Part shown: one piece after another, positions 7,890 to 15,826 of the stretch
How the letters are laid out: every line of letters starts with the position of its first letter
Numbering within the stretch: position 1 is the first letter of the stretch
Source of the DNA: an uncultured Butyricicoccus sp.
Lineage (GTDB): Bacteria > Bacillota > Clostridia > Oscillospirales > Butyricicoccaceae
Assembly: GCA_934532985.1 (NCBI GenBank)
Contig: CAKTAV010000012.1
Location: forward strand, 1-64,000
Direction of reading: 5' to 3'
Length of the DNA stretch: 64,000 bases
Notes under the pieces: model-generated
The model's database searches: none
What the model saw: the letters and a program-made list of their open reading frames with translations, nothing else
Told to the model about the DNA's origin: nothing
Position numbers and translations under genes: made by a program

Positions 7890-8147
7890 ATGTATAATTA
7901 CTATTTGGATCAAGCACCGATTGATGTCACACCGGAGCCGGCAGCGCAGCCCGCTTCCGCCTCGGCACATACCGGTAGCCTGCTCTCTCTGCTGTCCCGT
8001 CTGGGACAGGGCGGCGGACTGAACAACCTGTTTTCCGGCGAAAATCTGATCGTTCTCGCCGCGCTTGCCTTTTTAACCTATACGGACGACGGCTTGGACG
8101 GTGAGCTGTTCGCCCTCGCCGTCCTGTTTCTTCTCATTGGTTTGTAA
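7890..8147 (+). CDS. Small membrane protein, third of the three-gene cassette
   Basis: 85 residues starting MYNYYLDQAPIDV. The first half is a flexible, proline- and alanine-rich region; the second half has two short hydrophobic helices around a TDDGLDGE hairpin (IVLAALAFLTY and LFALAVLFLLIGL), so it should sit in the membrane. GGAGG overlaps the end of the previous gene. It converges on rsmA with only three bases between the stop codons. Function unknown. Confidence 0.7.
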   Translation: MYNYYLDQAPIDVTPEPAAQPASASAHTGSLLSLLSRLGQGGGLNNLFSGENLIVLAALAFLTYTDDGLDGELFALAVLFLLIGL

Positions 8148-8150
8148 CGC

Positions 8151-9023
8151 TCATGCGCGTTCTTGCAGCATTTCCAGCGCTCGGTGGGTGAGCTGGGCAT
8201 ATTGCTCCAGACTCAGCTTTTCGCCGCGAATGCGCGGGTCCAGGCCGATATCTGTAATCAGCTGGACAATGCCGTTCTTTCCCAGCTCCTTGCTCAGCGC
8301 CGAGCCAAGGGCGTTGGCGAGCGTCTTGCGCCGCTGTCCAAATGCCGCCTTAATCAGCTGGAAAAACAGCGTTTCGTCGCCCGGATTCACCGGCGGCACC
8401 GCATATGGAACCAACCGAACCACAGCCGAATCCACCTTCGGCTGCGGCACAAAGCAGCTGCGCGGAACGTCAAACAAAATCTCCGCCGCCGCATGATACT
8501 GGACATAGAGCGAAAACGCACTGTAATCCTTCGCGCCCGCCGGCGCACAAATGCGCTCTGCCACTTCCTTTTGTACCATAACCGTGATGGAAGAAAATAC
8601 CTTGCTGTCCAATAGAGCAGAAATCGCCGGTGTCGTGATGTAATACGGCAGGTTGGCACAGGCATGTACCGGTCGATCGCCAAATTGCTCGGCGCACAGG
8701 GAAGCAAAATCACTCTTTAATACATCGCCCTGTACCACCGTGACATTGTCACATTCCGCCAGCGTTTCTTCCAGCACCGGAAACAGCGCGCGATCCAGCT
8801 CAATGGCGCACACACGACCGGCACGCCGCGACAGCTCCTGCGTCAGGCAGCCCATGCCCGGACCGACCTCCAGTGCCGCACTGTCGGCATCCACGCCGCA
8901 GCCCTGCGCGATGCGCTCCGGCACCCAATTTTCCGTCAGAAAGTTCTGCCCCAATGATTTAGAAAAATGAAACCCGTGGCGCGACAGCACTTCACGGATC
9001 ACGTCTCGATTGCAAAGATCCAT
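8151..9023 (-). CDS. rsmA: 16S rRNA (adenine1518/1519-N6)-dimethyltransferase
   Basis: KsgA-type enzyme that dimethylates two adjacent adenines near the 3' end of 16S rRNA during small-subunit assembly. The family opening FSKSLGQNFL is present, the SAM-binding motif is LEVGPGMGCLT, and the catalytic motif is NLPYYIT. The C-terminal domain has AAFGQRRKTLANAL. The start is the ATG at 9023 with AAGGAG eight bases upstream, giving 290 residues. It follows the 3D/G5 gene as in many Firmicutes, but rnmV, which often lies between them, is absent. Confidence 0.96.
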   Translation of the reverse strand: MDLCNRDVIREVLSRHGFHFSKSLGQNFLTENWVPERIAQGCGVDADSAALEVGPGMGCLTQELSRRAGRVCAIELDRALFPVLEETLAECDNVTVVQGDVLKSDFASLCAEQFGDRPVHACANLPYYITTPAISALLDSKVFSSITVMVQKEVAERICAPAGAKDYSAFSLYVQYHAAAEILFDVPRSCFVPQPKVDSAVVRLVPYAVPPVNPGDETLFFQLIKAAFGQRRKTLANALGSALSKELGKNGIVQLITDIGLDPRIRGEKLSLEQYAQLTHRALEMLQERA

Positions 9024-9120
9024 TCGGAATTCTCCTTGTTCTGATAATGATTGTATTATACCGCGCCGCCCCATTGCTTGGCAATATGACAGGTTCTTTT
9101 CGGCACAACTCACGCAAACA

Positions 9121-9146
9121 AAAAGCATGGCCGAAGCCATGCTTTT
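9121..9146 (-). terminator. Terminator of the 3D/G5 gene
   Basis: Perfect 11-bp stem AAAAGCATGGC/GCCATGCTTTT. On the minus strand the loop is TTCG, a very stable tetraloop, and the stem is followed by TTTTGTTT. It lies nine bases after the 3D/G5 stop codon. Confidence 0.88.
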
Positions 9147-9154
9147 ATTTTTCT

Positions 9155-10147
9155 TTAATCCAGAACGTATACCATCGCGGACTGTCGTCCGAAGCTCTGG
9201 CATTCGCCCTCCGAGCTAAAGTACAGATCAATTCGGTTGCCCTTGATCGCTCCGCCCGTGTCCTCGGCTACCGCATAGCCGTATACCCACGAGCTGCCGT
9301 CCGGCGACGTGATGTACAGCTCACTGCCCAGCGGAATGACGCTCGGGTCAACCGCAATCGCGCCCACGCGGGCGCTCGTGCCGCTCGCCGTCAGACCACC
9401 GCCGGAATACGCCGTTGCCTCTACCGTCAGCGCACGCGAATAAGTTCGCTTGCCCGATCCAGTCTGTACAGTCGGACGTCTGGTTCCGATCAGTACCACA
9501 CGATCCTCAGCTTCCTTGGTCACGGTCTCCTTGATCAGATTGCGCTCGGATGCCTTGCCGTTGCGGTACACAATCTCATAGGTCTTGCGAACCGTTCCGT
9601 CCTTGCCCTCGCTCTTGATCTTGGTTTCGCCGCGCTCCAGCTTCTTGGTCTTGACCTCGCGGGTCTCATACGCAATGCGCTCGGTCTGGGACTCAGTTTC
9701 CTTCGTCACACGAATGACCTGAATCTTGGTCGCATCTGTGATGACCTCGTCCCGCGCCGGTTCGGTTTCGTCGTCTGCGCTCAGCGAAATGCCAGCCGCC
9801 TCGCAGAGCTCTTCTACCGTCGCCTTGCCGGTGTACAGCTCGGTCTCTTCCCCGTCTGCTTCGATAATGGCCGTAAACTTTGGACGAACCTGTACTGTGT
9901 AGTACTCATCATTCTTCTGCGCCGTCGAATCAATGTAGTAGTCCTCCGTACCAAAGCTGGTACGATCCACTGCCGCTTCTTCGTTTTCATGGAACATCGT
10001 TACCAGTTCCTGATTTGTGCCGTCCGACACCGCATAGACTAACGCACCGTCCGCAACGGCCGGTACGGTCATTGCCGTGACCACTGCCAAAGCGGTCAGC
10101 GGCAGGATTCGTTTGCTCAACTGTTCTGCCAGTAAGCGAATTCGCAT
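9155..10147 (-). CDS. Secreted G5/3D-domain cell-wall protein (YabE/Rpf-like)
   Basis: A 330-residue exported protein. Residues 1-35 form a signal or anchor segment (KRILPLTALAVVTAMTVPAVA). Then come a region resembling DUF348 (YTVQVRPKF..., with VEELCEAAGISLS), a G5 domain (ETESQTERIAYETREVKTKKLERGETK) and a C-terminal 3D domain (VEATAYSGGG, GAIAVDPSVIPLGS, AEDTGGAIKGNRIDLYF) with its three conserved aspartates. Relatives are lytic transglycosylases or Rpf-like muralytic enzymes. A consensus promoter and a 180-nt structured leader precede it; rsmA lies downstream. Confidence 0.88.
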   Translation of the reverse strand: MRIRLLAEQLSKRILPLTALAVVTAMTVPAVADGALVYAVSDGTNQELVTMFHENEEAAVDRTSFGTEDYYIDSTAQKNDEYYTVQVRPKFTAIIEADGEETELYTGKATVEELCEAAGISLSADDETEPARDEVITDATKIQVIRVTKETESQTERIAYETREVKTKKLERGETKIKSEGKDGTVRKTYEIVYRNGKASERNLIKETVTKEAEDRVVLIGTRRPTVQTGSGKRTYSRALTVEATAYSGGGLTASGTSARVGAIAVDPSVIPLGSELYITSPDGSSWVYGYAVAEDTGGAIKGNRIDLYFSSEGECQSFGRQSAMVYVLD

Positions 10148-10328
10148 AAAACTCCTTTCTGAAGCGCTGACCTGTGTTGTCGGTCACCGGCTTTGCCGGA
10201 GCAGGCAATGTCGGCGTTTGGCCTCTACTCCAAACCACACTTCCCGGGTGCAGCGTTTTCTGCCCTGCACAATGATGAATTCTCAGCCTTGTCACGCTAA
10301 GATTACATTTCGGTTACAATCAAATGTT
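10148..10328 (-). promoter_or_regulatory. Long structured 5' leader of the 3D/G5 gene
   Basis: About 180 nt between the predicted transcription start and the ATG. Four tandem hairpins can be drawn: arms 10168-10172/10182-10186, 10187-10191/10195-10199 (CCGGC/GCCGG), 10216-10221/10230-10235 (GTTTGG/CCAAAC) and 10248-10253/10265-10270 (GTGCAG/CTGCAC). AGAAAGGAG follows directly. Genes of this type are often under c-di-AMP (ydaO) riboswitches, but I cannot find that class's conserved core here. Confidence 0.5.
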
Positions 10329-10334
10329 ATCGGC

Positions 10335-10363
10335 ATTATATCGAATTCGCTCCGGCTTGTCAA
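10335..10363 (-). promoter_or_regulatory. Consensus promoter of the 3D/G5 gene
   Basis: Minus-strand TTGACA, exactly 17 nt, TATAAT: a full consensus sigma-A promoter. Confidence 0.85.
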
Positions 10364-10486
10364 GAGAATTTTTAGATTTTCTCCCTTTTTCCAAAGATTT
10401 TCCGGCGCAAAATGCGACATTTTTGTGATTTTTTGTACAATTTACCCATCAATCGCCGAAAACATTCCCTTATACAAACAATTTAC

Positions 10487-10515
10487 TTGCCGCCTGTTTC
10501 CACATGTTGTACAAT
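10487..10515 (+). promoter_or_regulatory. Promoter of the DUF2971 gene
   Basis: TTGCCG, 17-nt spacer, TACAAT, about 25 bp before the ATG, leaving a short leader with GAGGAAAGGA. Confidence 0.5.
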
Positions 10516-10539
10516 GGACAGAGGAAAGGATGTGTCACT

Positions 10540-11544
10540 ATGTCAACTCCCGTCGCGCTGCCCCCGATGCCATCTACGGTATATCATTACTGCACCGTCG
10601 AGACCTTTTTTAATATTGTAAAAAATCATACCCTTCGGTTGTCTGACATCGAGAAAAGCAACGATTTTATGGAGAAGAAATGGGCCATCCAAAAATGTCT
10701 GGAATACATTCGCTCCAATCTAGAAGATCCTGCGTATCCGTGCAGTCAGAAGCCGGAGCTGTCCAAGCAGCTTCTGCACTCCATGGAGCAGCAGTTTCAT
10801 ACATATAACATGATGATTCTCGCCTGCTGCTTTTCTAGTGAGCGCGATTTGCTCAGCCAATGGCGGGGATACGGCGACAATGGCTGCGGTGTGTGTATCG
10901 GCATTGACGCATCTCGTCAGTTTTTTCCGGCCTATCAGCGCACCCGCCAGTATTTCTGCTCTCCGCAGTCGGCGCATAATCTGCCGTCCAATCTCTGCTT
11001 CCACAACATTCAGTATGGTGCCGAGGATATTCAGCAGATTGTCATGAATCTGTTTTCTACCTTTCTCAACTGGCTGCCGCTGAGCATCACAATTGAGCAG
11101 GCAGCCTATACGCTGGTGCGCATTATATATCCCGCTCTTCCGTTTTTTAAATCCAATGCCTTTTCGGAAGAGGCAGAATGGCGCTGTGTGTTTTTCCCGC
11201 AGCTGCCTGCCCCGCCGTATGAAAATCTGACGTTTGACGAATCCGCATTCCACAATCTGTTGGAGCAGCAGAAAAAATCCATCTCACTGGATTCCTTTAC
11301 CCTTCTGCCGCTGCAATATCGTCTGCGTCAGTCCAACCTTGTTCCCTATCGCGATCTGTCATTTGACTCCAATGTCATCGTGTCCGATCATCAGTATGAT
11401 TATGTGCCGGATAATTTCATCCGCAGCGTAACGATTGGCCCAAAATGTCAGCTCGACCGCGAAACCGTTAAAGTGCTGCTGGAGCTGAATAATATCCCGA
11501 TTGAACTAAAAAATATTTACTTGTCCGATGTGTCGTATCGGTAA
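10540..11544 (+). CDS. DUF2971-family protein
   Basis: 334 residues. The DUF2971 landmarks are in order: VYHYCTVETFFNIVKNHTLRLSD near the N-terminus, CCFSSERDLLSQWRGYGDNGCGVCIGID near residue 100, a SEEAEWRCVF block near 210 and a closing IGPKCQLDRETVKVLLEL. The start is the ATG at 10540, with GAGGAAAGGA upstream. No signal peptide is visible. The family has no settled biochemical role; some members occur near phage-defence or toxin genes, but here it stands alone with its own promoter and hairpin. Cys-rich composition and lower GC than its neighbours hint at acquisition. Confidence 0.85.
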   Translation: MSTPVALPPMPSTVYHYCTVETFFNIVKNHTLRLSDIEKSNDFMEKKWAIQKCLEYIRSNLEDPAYPCSQKPELSKQLLHSMEQQFHTYNMMILACCFSSERDLLSQWRGYGDNGCGVCIGIDASRQFFPAYQRTRQYFCSPQSAHNLPSNLCFHNIQYGAEDIQQIVMNLFSTFLNWLPLSITIEQAAYTLVRIIYPALPFFKSNAFSEEAEWRCVFFPQLPAPPYENLTFDESAFHNLLEQQKKSISLDSFTLLPLQYRLRQSNLVPYRDLSFDSNVIVSDHQYDYVPDNFIRSVTIGPKCQLDRETVKVLLELNNIPIELKNIYLSDVSYR

Positions 11545-11557
11545 AGAAACATATAGC

Positions 11558-11593
11558 GAATCCCCCAGCCGTACACTGACAGCTGGGGGATTC
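11558..11593. terminator. Hairpin between DUF2971 and thl
   Basis: 12-bp perfect stem GAATCCCCCAGC/GCTGGGGGATTC between two convergent genes. The following bases are only moderately T-rich on either strand, so termination is likely but not certain. Confidence 0.65.
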
Positions 11594-11629
11594 CGTTATA
11601 TCATGAATGTTCTATTATACTACGCGATG

Positions 11630-12817
11630 TTATTTGCACAGCTCGTCGCGCTCTACGATGAGAGCTTCGCCCATGCCGCCGCCGATGCACATCGTAGCCA
11701 GACCGATGGTCAGATCACGCTTGATCATTTCGTAAATCAGCGAGGTCGTAATACGGGTGCCTGCTGCACCGATCGGATGACCCAGAGCAATCGCGCCGCC
11801 GTTTACGTTGACCTTGGACATATCAAAGCCCAGCGTGGTGTTAACTGCGCAAGCCTGTGCCGCAAACGCTTCGTTGGACTCAATCAGATCAAGGTCTGCA
11901 ACCGTCAGACCAGCGCGCTTGAGTGCCTGACGAACCGACTCGATCGGGCCAATGCCCATGATGGACGGATCACAGCCAACCGAACCGTATGCACGGATCT
12001 TTGCCAGCGGCTTCAGACCATGTGCCTTAACGTAATCCTCGGATGCGATAATCGTGAACGCGCCAGCGTCATTGATGCCGGAGGCATTGCCTGCGGTAAC
12101 CGTGCCATCCTTCTTAAATGCCGGGCGCAGCTTTGCCAGCGTCTCCATCGTCGTACCATCCTTCGGATGCTCGTCGGTGTCAACAATGATGGTCTTCTTT
12201 CGGGAGACAACCTCTACCGGAGCGATTTCGTCCTTGAACTTGCCTGCCTTGATCGCAGCAACGGCGTTGGTCTGCGATGCCAGAGCAACCTCATCCTGCA
12301 TTTCACGGGTAATGCCGTACTTTTCCGCTACGTTCTCTGCCGTGATACCCATGTGATAGTTGTTGAAAATGTCCCAAATACCGTCATGTACCATCATGTC
12401 GGACATGACTGCGTCGTTCATACGAGCGCCCCAACGTACCTTGGATACGGTATACGGTGCACCGGACATGGACTCAATACCGCCGGCCAGAATGCACTGA
12501 TCATCGCCGGAGCGGATGATCTGTGCCGACAGATTCAGCGCGCGCATCGAGGACGCACAAACCTTATTGATGGTCATTGCCGGAATTTCCAGCGGTACGC
12601 CGACACCCAGAGCTACCTGACGAGCGACGTTCTGACCCAGACCGCCCTGCAGGACGCAGCCTGCGATGGTCTCGTCAATCGTTGCCATATCAATGCCAGC
12701 CTGCTCGATTGCAGCCTTTGCCGCAACCTTGCCCAGGTCAACCGCACTGACATCCTTAAAAGCCTTACCATAGGAACCAATCGGGGTTCTCTTTGCAGCA
12801 CAAATATAAACGTTCAT
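11630..12817 (-). CDS. thl: Acetyl-CoA acetyltransferase (thiolase)
   Basis: Condenses two acetyl-CoA to acetoacetyl-CoA, the first step from acetyl-CoA to butyryl-CoA. The 395-residue length is typical. The acyl-accepting cysteine is in KVCASSMRA (about residue 87), GGIESMS follows, and the second half has GHPIGAAG with the catalytic histidine and CIGGGMG with the proton-donating cysteine. AAAGGAG lies seven bases before the ATG. It follows hbd by 92 bp on the same strand, so the two form a unit. The other butyrate genes (crt, bcd, etfAB) are not in the window. Confidence 0.96.
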   Translation of the reverse strand: MNVYICAAKRTPIGSYGKAFKDVSAVDLGKVAAKAAIEQAGIDMATIDETIAGCVLQGGLGQNVARQVALGVGVPLEIPAMTINKVCASSMRALNLSAQIIRSGDDQCILAGGIESMSGAPYTVSKVRWGARMNDAVMSDMMVHDGIWDIFNNYHMGITAENVAEKYGITREMQDEVALASQTNAVAAIKAGKFKDEIAPVEVVSRKKTIIVDTDEHPKDGTTMETLAKLRPAFKKDGTVTAGNASGINDAGAFTIIASEDYVKAHGLKPLAKIRAYGSVGCDPSIMGIGPIESVRQALKRAGLTVADLDLIESNEAFAAQACAVNTTLGFDMSKVNVNGGAIALGHPIGAAGTRITTSLIYEMIKRDLTIGLATMCIGGGMGEALIVERDELCK

Positions 12818-12909
12818 AGGAAGTCTCCTTTCAAGAGAGAAATATCAAAACAGATCTCCGACAGTGGAGCTGCCATTGCCGGAGATTCCGGAAACAGTCA
12901 ATTTACTTT

Positions 12910-13803
12910 TTACTTCGCCAGCCAGTAAGTACCGTTGTGAGCCGAACCGGAAATCATGCGGCCATTCTCATAGGCATAGAAGCCCTTGCCGGTCTTCTGT
13001 CCGAGCATCTTTGCACGAACCATCTTCTTCAGCAGACGAGCCGGACGGTATCTTGCATCAAACGTCTCATGATACATAGTCTCCATGATGGCCAAGCAAA
13101 CATCCAGACCGATCAGATCGCCCAGCTCCAGCGGGCCCATCGGATGGTTTGCGCCCAGCTTCATTGCGGTATCAATACCGTCAACCGTTGCCAGACCTTC
13201 CTCAAAGATCTGAATCGCGTCGTTAATCATCGGAATCAGCAGACGGTTAACAACGAAGCCCGGTCCCTCAATAACCTGTACCGGCGTCTTTCCAATATCC
13301 TTGGACAGCTGAATAACAGTATCCAGCATGGTCTGCGTGGTGGTCATGCCCGGAATTACTTCGATCAGCTTCATAACAGCTGCCGGGTTGAAGAAGTGCA
13401 TACCAACTACCGGACGGGACAGTGCTGCGCTCAGCTCCGTGATGGACAGAGACGAGGTATTGGTTGCGAACATAACGCTTTCCGGACAGATCGCATCCAG
13501 CTTACGCAGCAGGTCGATCTTGGAGGTCATATCCTCCAGTGCGGACTCGATCATCAGATCGGCTTCTGCCGCGCCGTCGATCGTGGTGAACGTTACACGG
13601 GACAGGATGTTGTCCATGCGCTCCTGCGTGATCTTGCCCTTCTTCACCTGCTTGTTCAGTGGAGCCATGAACTTTTCCTTCTTGACATCAAAGCCCTTGC
13701 CGGAAACAACACATACGATTACTTCATAATCACTCGGCGCCTGTGCGAATGCCTGCGCAATACCCAGACCCATGGTACCCGAACCAACAATTGCAACCTT
13801 CAT
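12910..13803 (-). CDS. hbd: 3-hydroxybutyryl-CoA dehydrogenase
   Basis: Reduces acetoacetyl-CoA to 3-hydroxybutyryl-CoA after thiolase. The Rossmann motif VGSGTMGLGIAQ opens the 297-residue protein. ATNTSSLSITEL and VGMHFFNPAAVMKLIEV carry the catalytic serine and histidine, and GPGFVVNRLL and DLIGLDV follow in the C-terminal domain. The end of the second strand reads VIVCVVSGKGF, without the acidic residue that usually binds the NADH ribose, so cofactor preference may be altered. A good promoter lies 100 bp upstream and thl follows. Confidence 0.94.
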   Translation of the reverse strand: MKVAIVGSGTMGLGIAQAFAQAPSDYEVIVCVVSGKGFDVKKEKFMAPLNKQVKKGKITQERMDNILSRVTFTTIDGAAEADLMIESALEDMTSKIDLLRKLDAICPESVMFATNTSSLSITELSAALSRPVVGMHFFNPAAVMKLIEVIPGMTTTQTMLDTVIQLSKDIGKTPVQVIEGPGFVVNRLLIPMINDAIQIFEEGLATVDGIDTAMKLGANHPMGPLELGDLIGLDVCLAIMETMYHETFDARYRPARLLKKMVRAKMLGQKTGKGFYAYENGRMISGSAHNGTYWLAK

Positions 13804-13903
13804 GAATAATGCCTTCTTTCTTAAAAAATCTATTCGTCGTGCGAAACGGCACAGTGGTCATTTCGCTTGCCTTCCTGTTAATTCTTTAACAAATTACAGT
13901 CTG

Positions 13904-13932
13904 ATTATAGCATAGGCTTTCTGCTTTTGCAA
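13904..13932 (-). promoter_or_regulatory. Promoter of hbd-thl
   Basis: Minus-strand TTGCAA, 17-nt spacer, TATAAT, about 100 bp upstream of the hbd ATG. Confidence 0.75.
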
Positions 13933-14293
13933 GAGCTTTTGCACGATTTTTATAAAAAATTGCAAATTCTTTTTGATTATTTTTTGCGTTTTTCTGAGAA
14001 AAACGCAAAAACCTGGCCGTGCAGAACCACATTTTAGGATATTCCTTGTGTTATTTTTAACAAGTCATCCCCTGTTTTCGCCAGCGTTTGTGATTTTTTC
14101 AACAATCTCTTGCACTTTTCAAACACTTTTGGTTCTTTTGTTGTATCTTTTGGGTTTCACTAAATTTCGCCGTTTCTCAGATTTTTGTTTTTCTCCCTTG
14201 CTTTTTTCTGGTCATTTTTCCCATAGTCCCGCCGGCGACAAACCACCATATTTGCTGCACTCTCTCCGTCTTCTCTTCTCAAATAAAACGATA
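13933..14293. other. AT-rich gene-free stretch with strand-biased composition
   Basis: About 360 bp without a supported gene. The plus strand is very rich in T and C, so the minus strand is purine-rich for some 300 bases. A plus-strand frame of 122 codons at 13973-14341 has a translation made mostly of Phe, Leu and Ser, as expected from a T-rich stretch, and no Shine-Dalgarno. The only distinct element is a perfect hairpin at 13981-14011. Confidence 0.5.
13981..14011. repeat. Perfect 13-bp hairpin, TTTTTGCGTTTTT
   Basis: TTTTTGCGTTTTT, loop CTGAG, AAAAACGCAAAAA, just upstream of the hbd promoter. It could terminate transcription in either direction, or be a binding site. Confidence 0.6.
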
Positions 14294-14334
14294 AACGCCA
14301 GACAACGAGGCTTCTCCCCTCGCCATCTGGCGTC
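14294..14334 (-). terminator. Terminator of the GT2 gene
   Basis: ACGCCAGA and CGAGG pair with CCTCG and TCTGGCGT around a short internal loop. On the minus strand the stem is followed by TTTATCGTTTTA. It lies 16 bp after the stop codon. Confidence 0.75.
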
Positions 14335-14349
14335 TGTATGATTGCGCTT

Positions 14350-15375
14350 TTAATTGAACTTGACGACCTTGTGCGCCAGGCGATAGCCTGCTACGCAACC
14401 CTTTCGGCCAACGCGTCCCGGAATCGCCGCAGCACCCGCGACCGATGCGTACCGCAGACGGCGTCCGTAATAACCGGTCTTTTTTATATACGCCCACATC
14501 TCCTGAATATCCTGCTCCGCCTGCTTTGTGCCGCAAACGCGCGCAAACGCCGCCGCAATCGCCAGCATCAGCGTCAGCTCATGATGCAGATAGCGGCCAA
14601 GCTTCGGATTTTCCTTTCGGATTGCCGGAACGTCCGCCGCGTCAAAGATCATCTTTGCCACCAAAATCTGATGGCGATAATTTTTCCGCATGCTCTCCTC
14701 CGAAACCGACTGTCCCTCGCGTCCGATCAGATAGCGATACAGATTTTCATCCATATAGCAGATCGTCTTGGTCAGGCACAGCGGCGCATAGGCATACAAA
14801 TTGTCTTCATAAAACGTATGTTTCGGCAGAACCACACCACAGTCATGCAGCAGCTGTGTGCGAAAAATCGAAGAGTGCAGCGTCAAATACTGATTGATTC
14901 GGAAATGTCCCGTTTGCTCCCATGTCACCATGGCATCTGCCGGAAAGACATTCTCATACGAAATCACCTGATCCGAACGTCCGTCCTGATAAGTATACAC
15001 ATAGTTGCACACCATCAGATCCACACCGCCTACGCGCTCCAGCTCCTCCAGCTTGTCCAGCACACGGCGCAGCGCGTCGGTGTCCACCCAGTCGTCCGAA
15101 TCGACAACCTTAAAATATTTGCCGGTCGCATGGCGCAAGCCCTGATTGATTCCCTCACCATGTCCGCCGTTTTCCTGATGCACAACACGCACGATGCCCG
15201 GATGCTCCGCAGCGTATCGGTCTGCAATTTCTCCCGTGTTGTCTTTGGAACCATCGTCAATCACAATGATCTCCATCCGGTCGCCGCCGGTCAGCAGCGT
15301 ATCCAGACAATGATCCATAAACGCCGCCGAATTATAACACGGAACGGTAACGGTAAGTAATTTGTTTGTATCCAC
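14350..15375 (-). CDS. Family 2 glycosyltransferase
   Basis: GT-A fold enzyme that transfers a sugar from a nucleotide donor, probably to a wall polysaccharide or glycolipid. The N-terminal block reads LTVTVPCYNSAAFMDHCLDTLL, EIIVIDDGSKDNT follows, and the metal-binding motif is VDSDDWVD. GGHGEGINQGL lies between. The C-terminal third (GYYGRRLRYASVAGAAAIPGRV) is not hydrophobic enough for a clear membrane anchor. The start is GTG at 15375 (341 residues), with AGGGGAG seven bases upstream. A long, foldable leader precedes it. Acceptor unknown. Confidence 0.88.
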   Translation of the reverse strand: MDTNKLLTVTVPCYNSAAFMDHCLDTLLTGGDRMEIIVIDDGSKDNTGEIADRYAAEHPGIVRVVHQENGGHGEGINQGLRHATGKYFKVVDSDDWVDTDALRRVLDKLEELERVGGVDLMVCNYVYTYQDGRSDQVISYENVFPADAMVTWEQTGHFRINQYLTLHSSIFRTQLLHDCGVVLPKHTFYEDNLYAYAPLCLTKTICYMDENLYRYLIGREGQSVSEESMRKNYRHQILVAKMIFDAADVPAIRKENPKLGRYLHHELTLMLAIAAAFARVCGTKQAEQDIQEMWAYIKKTGYYGRRLRYASVAGAAAIPGRVGRKGCVAGYRLAHKVVKFN

Positions 15376-15401
15376 AGTCGTTCTCCCCTCAGCCTTCTCC
15401 T

Positions 15402-15505
15402 GTGCAGGACGAAATTCTCCCCGCAATATCGGTTTTCTTTCTCACGACCGCCCTCGTCGGCTGTCTTTTCCCTCTGAGAAACCGATGTTTTCTGCCATCC
15501 TGCAC
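15402..15505 (-). promoter_or_regulatory. Nested inverted repeat in the GT2 leader
   Basis: Outer arms GTGCAGGA (15402-15409) and TCCTGCAC (15498-15505) enclose inner arms ATCGGTTT (15428-15435) and AAACCGAT (15479-15486), which enclose a further GC-rich hairpin. The element ends about 12 bases before the gene's Shine-Dalgarno, where it could control translation. No known riboswitch core was recognised. Confidence 0.5.
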
Positions 15506-15594
15506 GATCCATTTGTTTTTCACACAATGAAGCAGTACGATACTCCCTCATTGTACCTTCGTCGATGATCGTTTTTCTCACCGAATGATGACCT

Positions 15595-15603
15595 ATTATA
15601 ACA
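15595..15603 (-). promoter_or_regulatory. Extended -10 promoter of the GT2 gene
   Basis: Minus-strand TGTTATAAT: a consensus -10 preceded by the TGN extension. No good -35 is present. It predicts a leader of about 210 nt that includes the nested inverted repeat. Confidence 0.5.
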
Positions 15604-15773
15604 CTAATTTTGAAACAAAAGTTGAAATTCACTTAAACTACACAAGAATTCTTTCACGCACTTTGTTCATTAGCATTTTCTTAACACCGTGCTCACGTCA
15701 TTTTTCTGTGATAACGGGTTCTATTATTATACCAGAGCTGTCAGGAAAAGCAACTGGCAGAGCGCACCAAAAA

Positions 15774-15799
15774 GGTCTGCTGCACACATGCAGCAGACC
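15774..15799 (-). terminator. Terminator of the phospholipase-like gene (GTCTGCTGC type)
   Basis: GGTCTGCTGC, loop ACACAT, GCAGCAGACC: a perfect 10-bp stem followed by TTTTTGG on the minus strand. The same stem sequence recurs at 16579, 19792 and 40345. Confidence 0.85.
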
Positions 15800-15826
15800 C
15801 CTTCCGTTGTGTTTTGGGTTGTCTTG

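Noticed and set aside
10148..10335. c-di-AMP (ydaO) or c-di-GMP riboswitch before the 3D/G5 gene
   Set aside because: Expected from the gene type, but neither the ydaO core blocks nor the GEMM tetraloop-receptor sequences can be found; kept only as an unclassified structured leader.
13973..14341. 122-codon plus-strand frame in the T-rich spacer
   Set aside because: Composition is what a T/C-rich stretch would give, there is no Shine-Dalgarno, and it runs into the terminator of the convergent GT2 gene.
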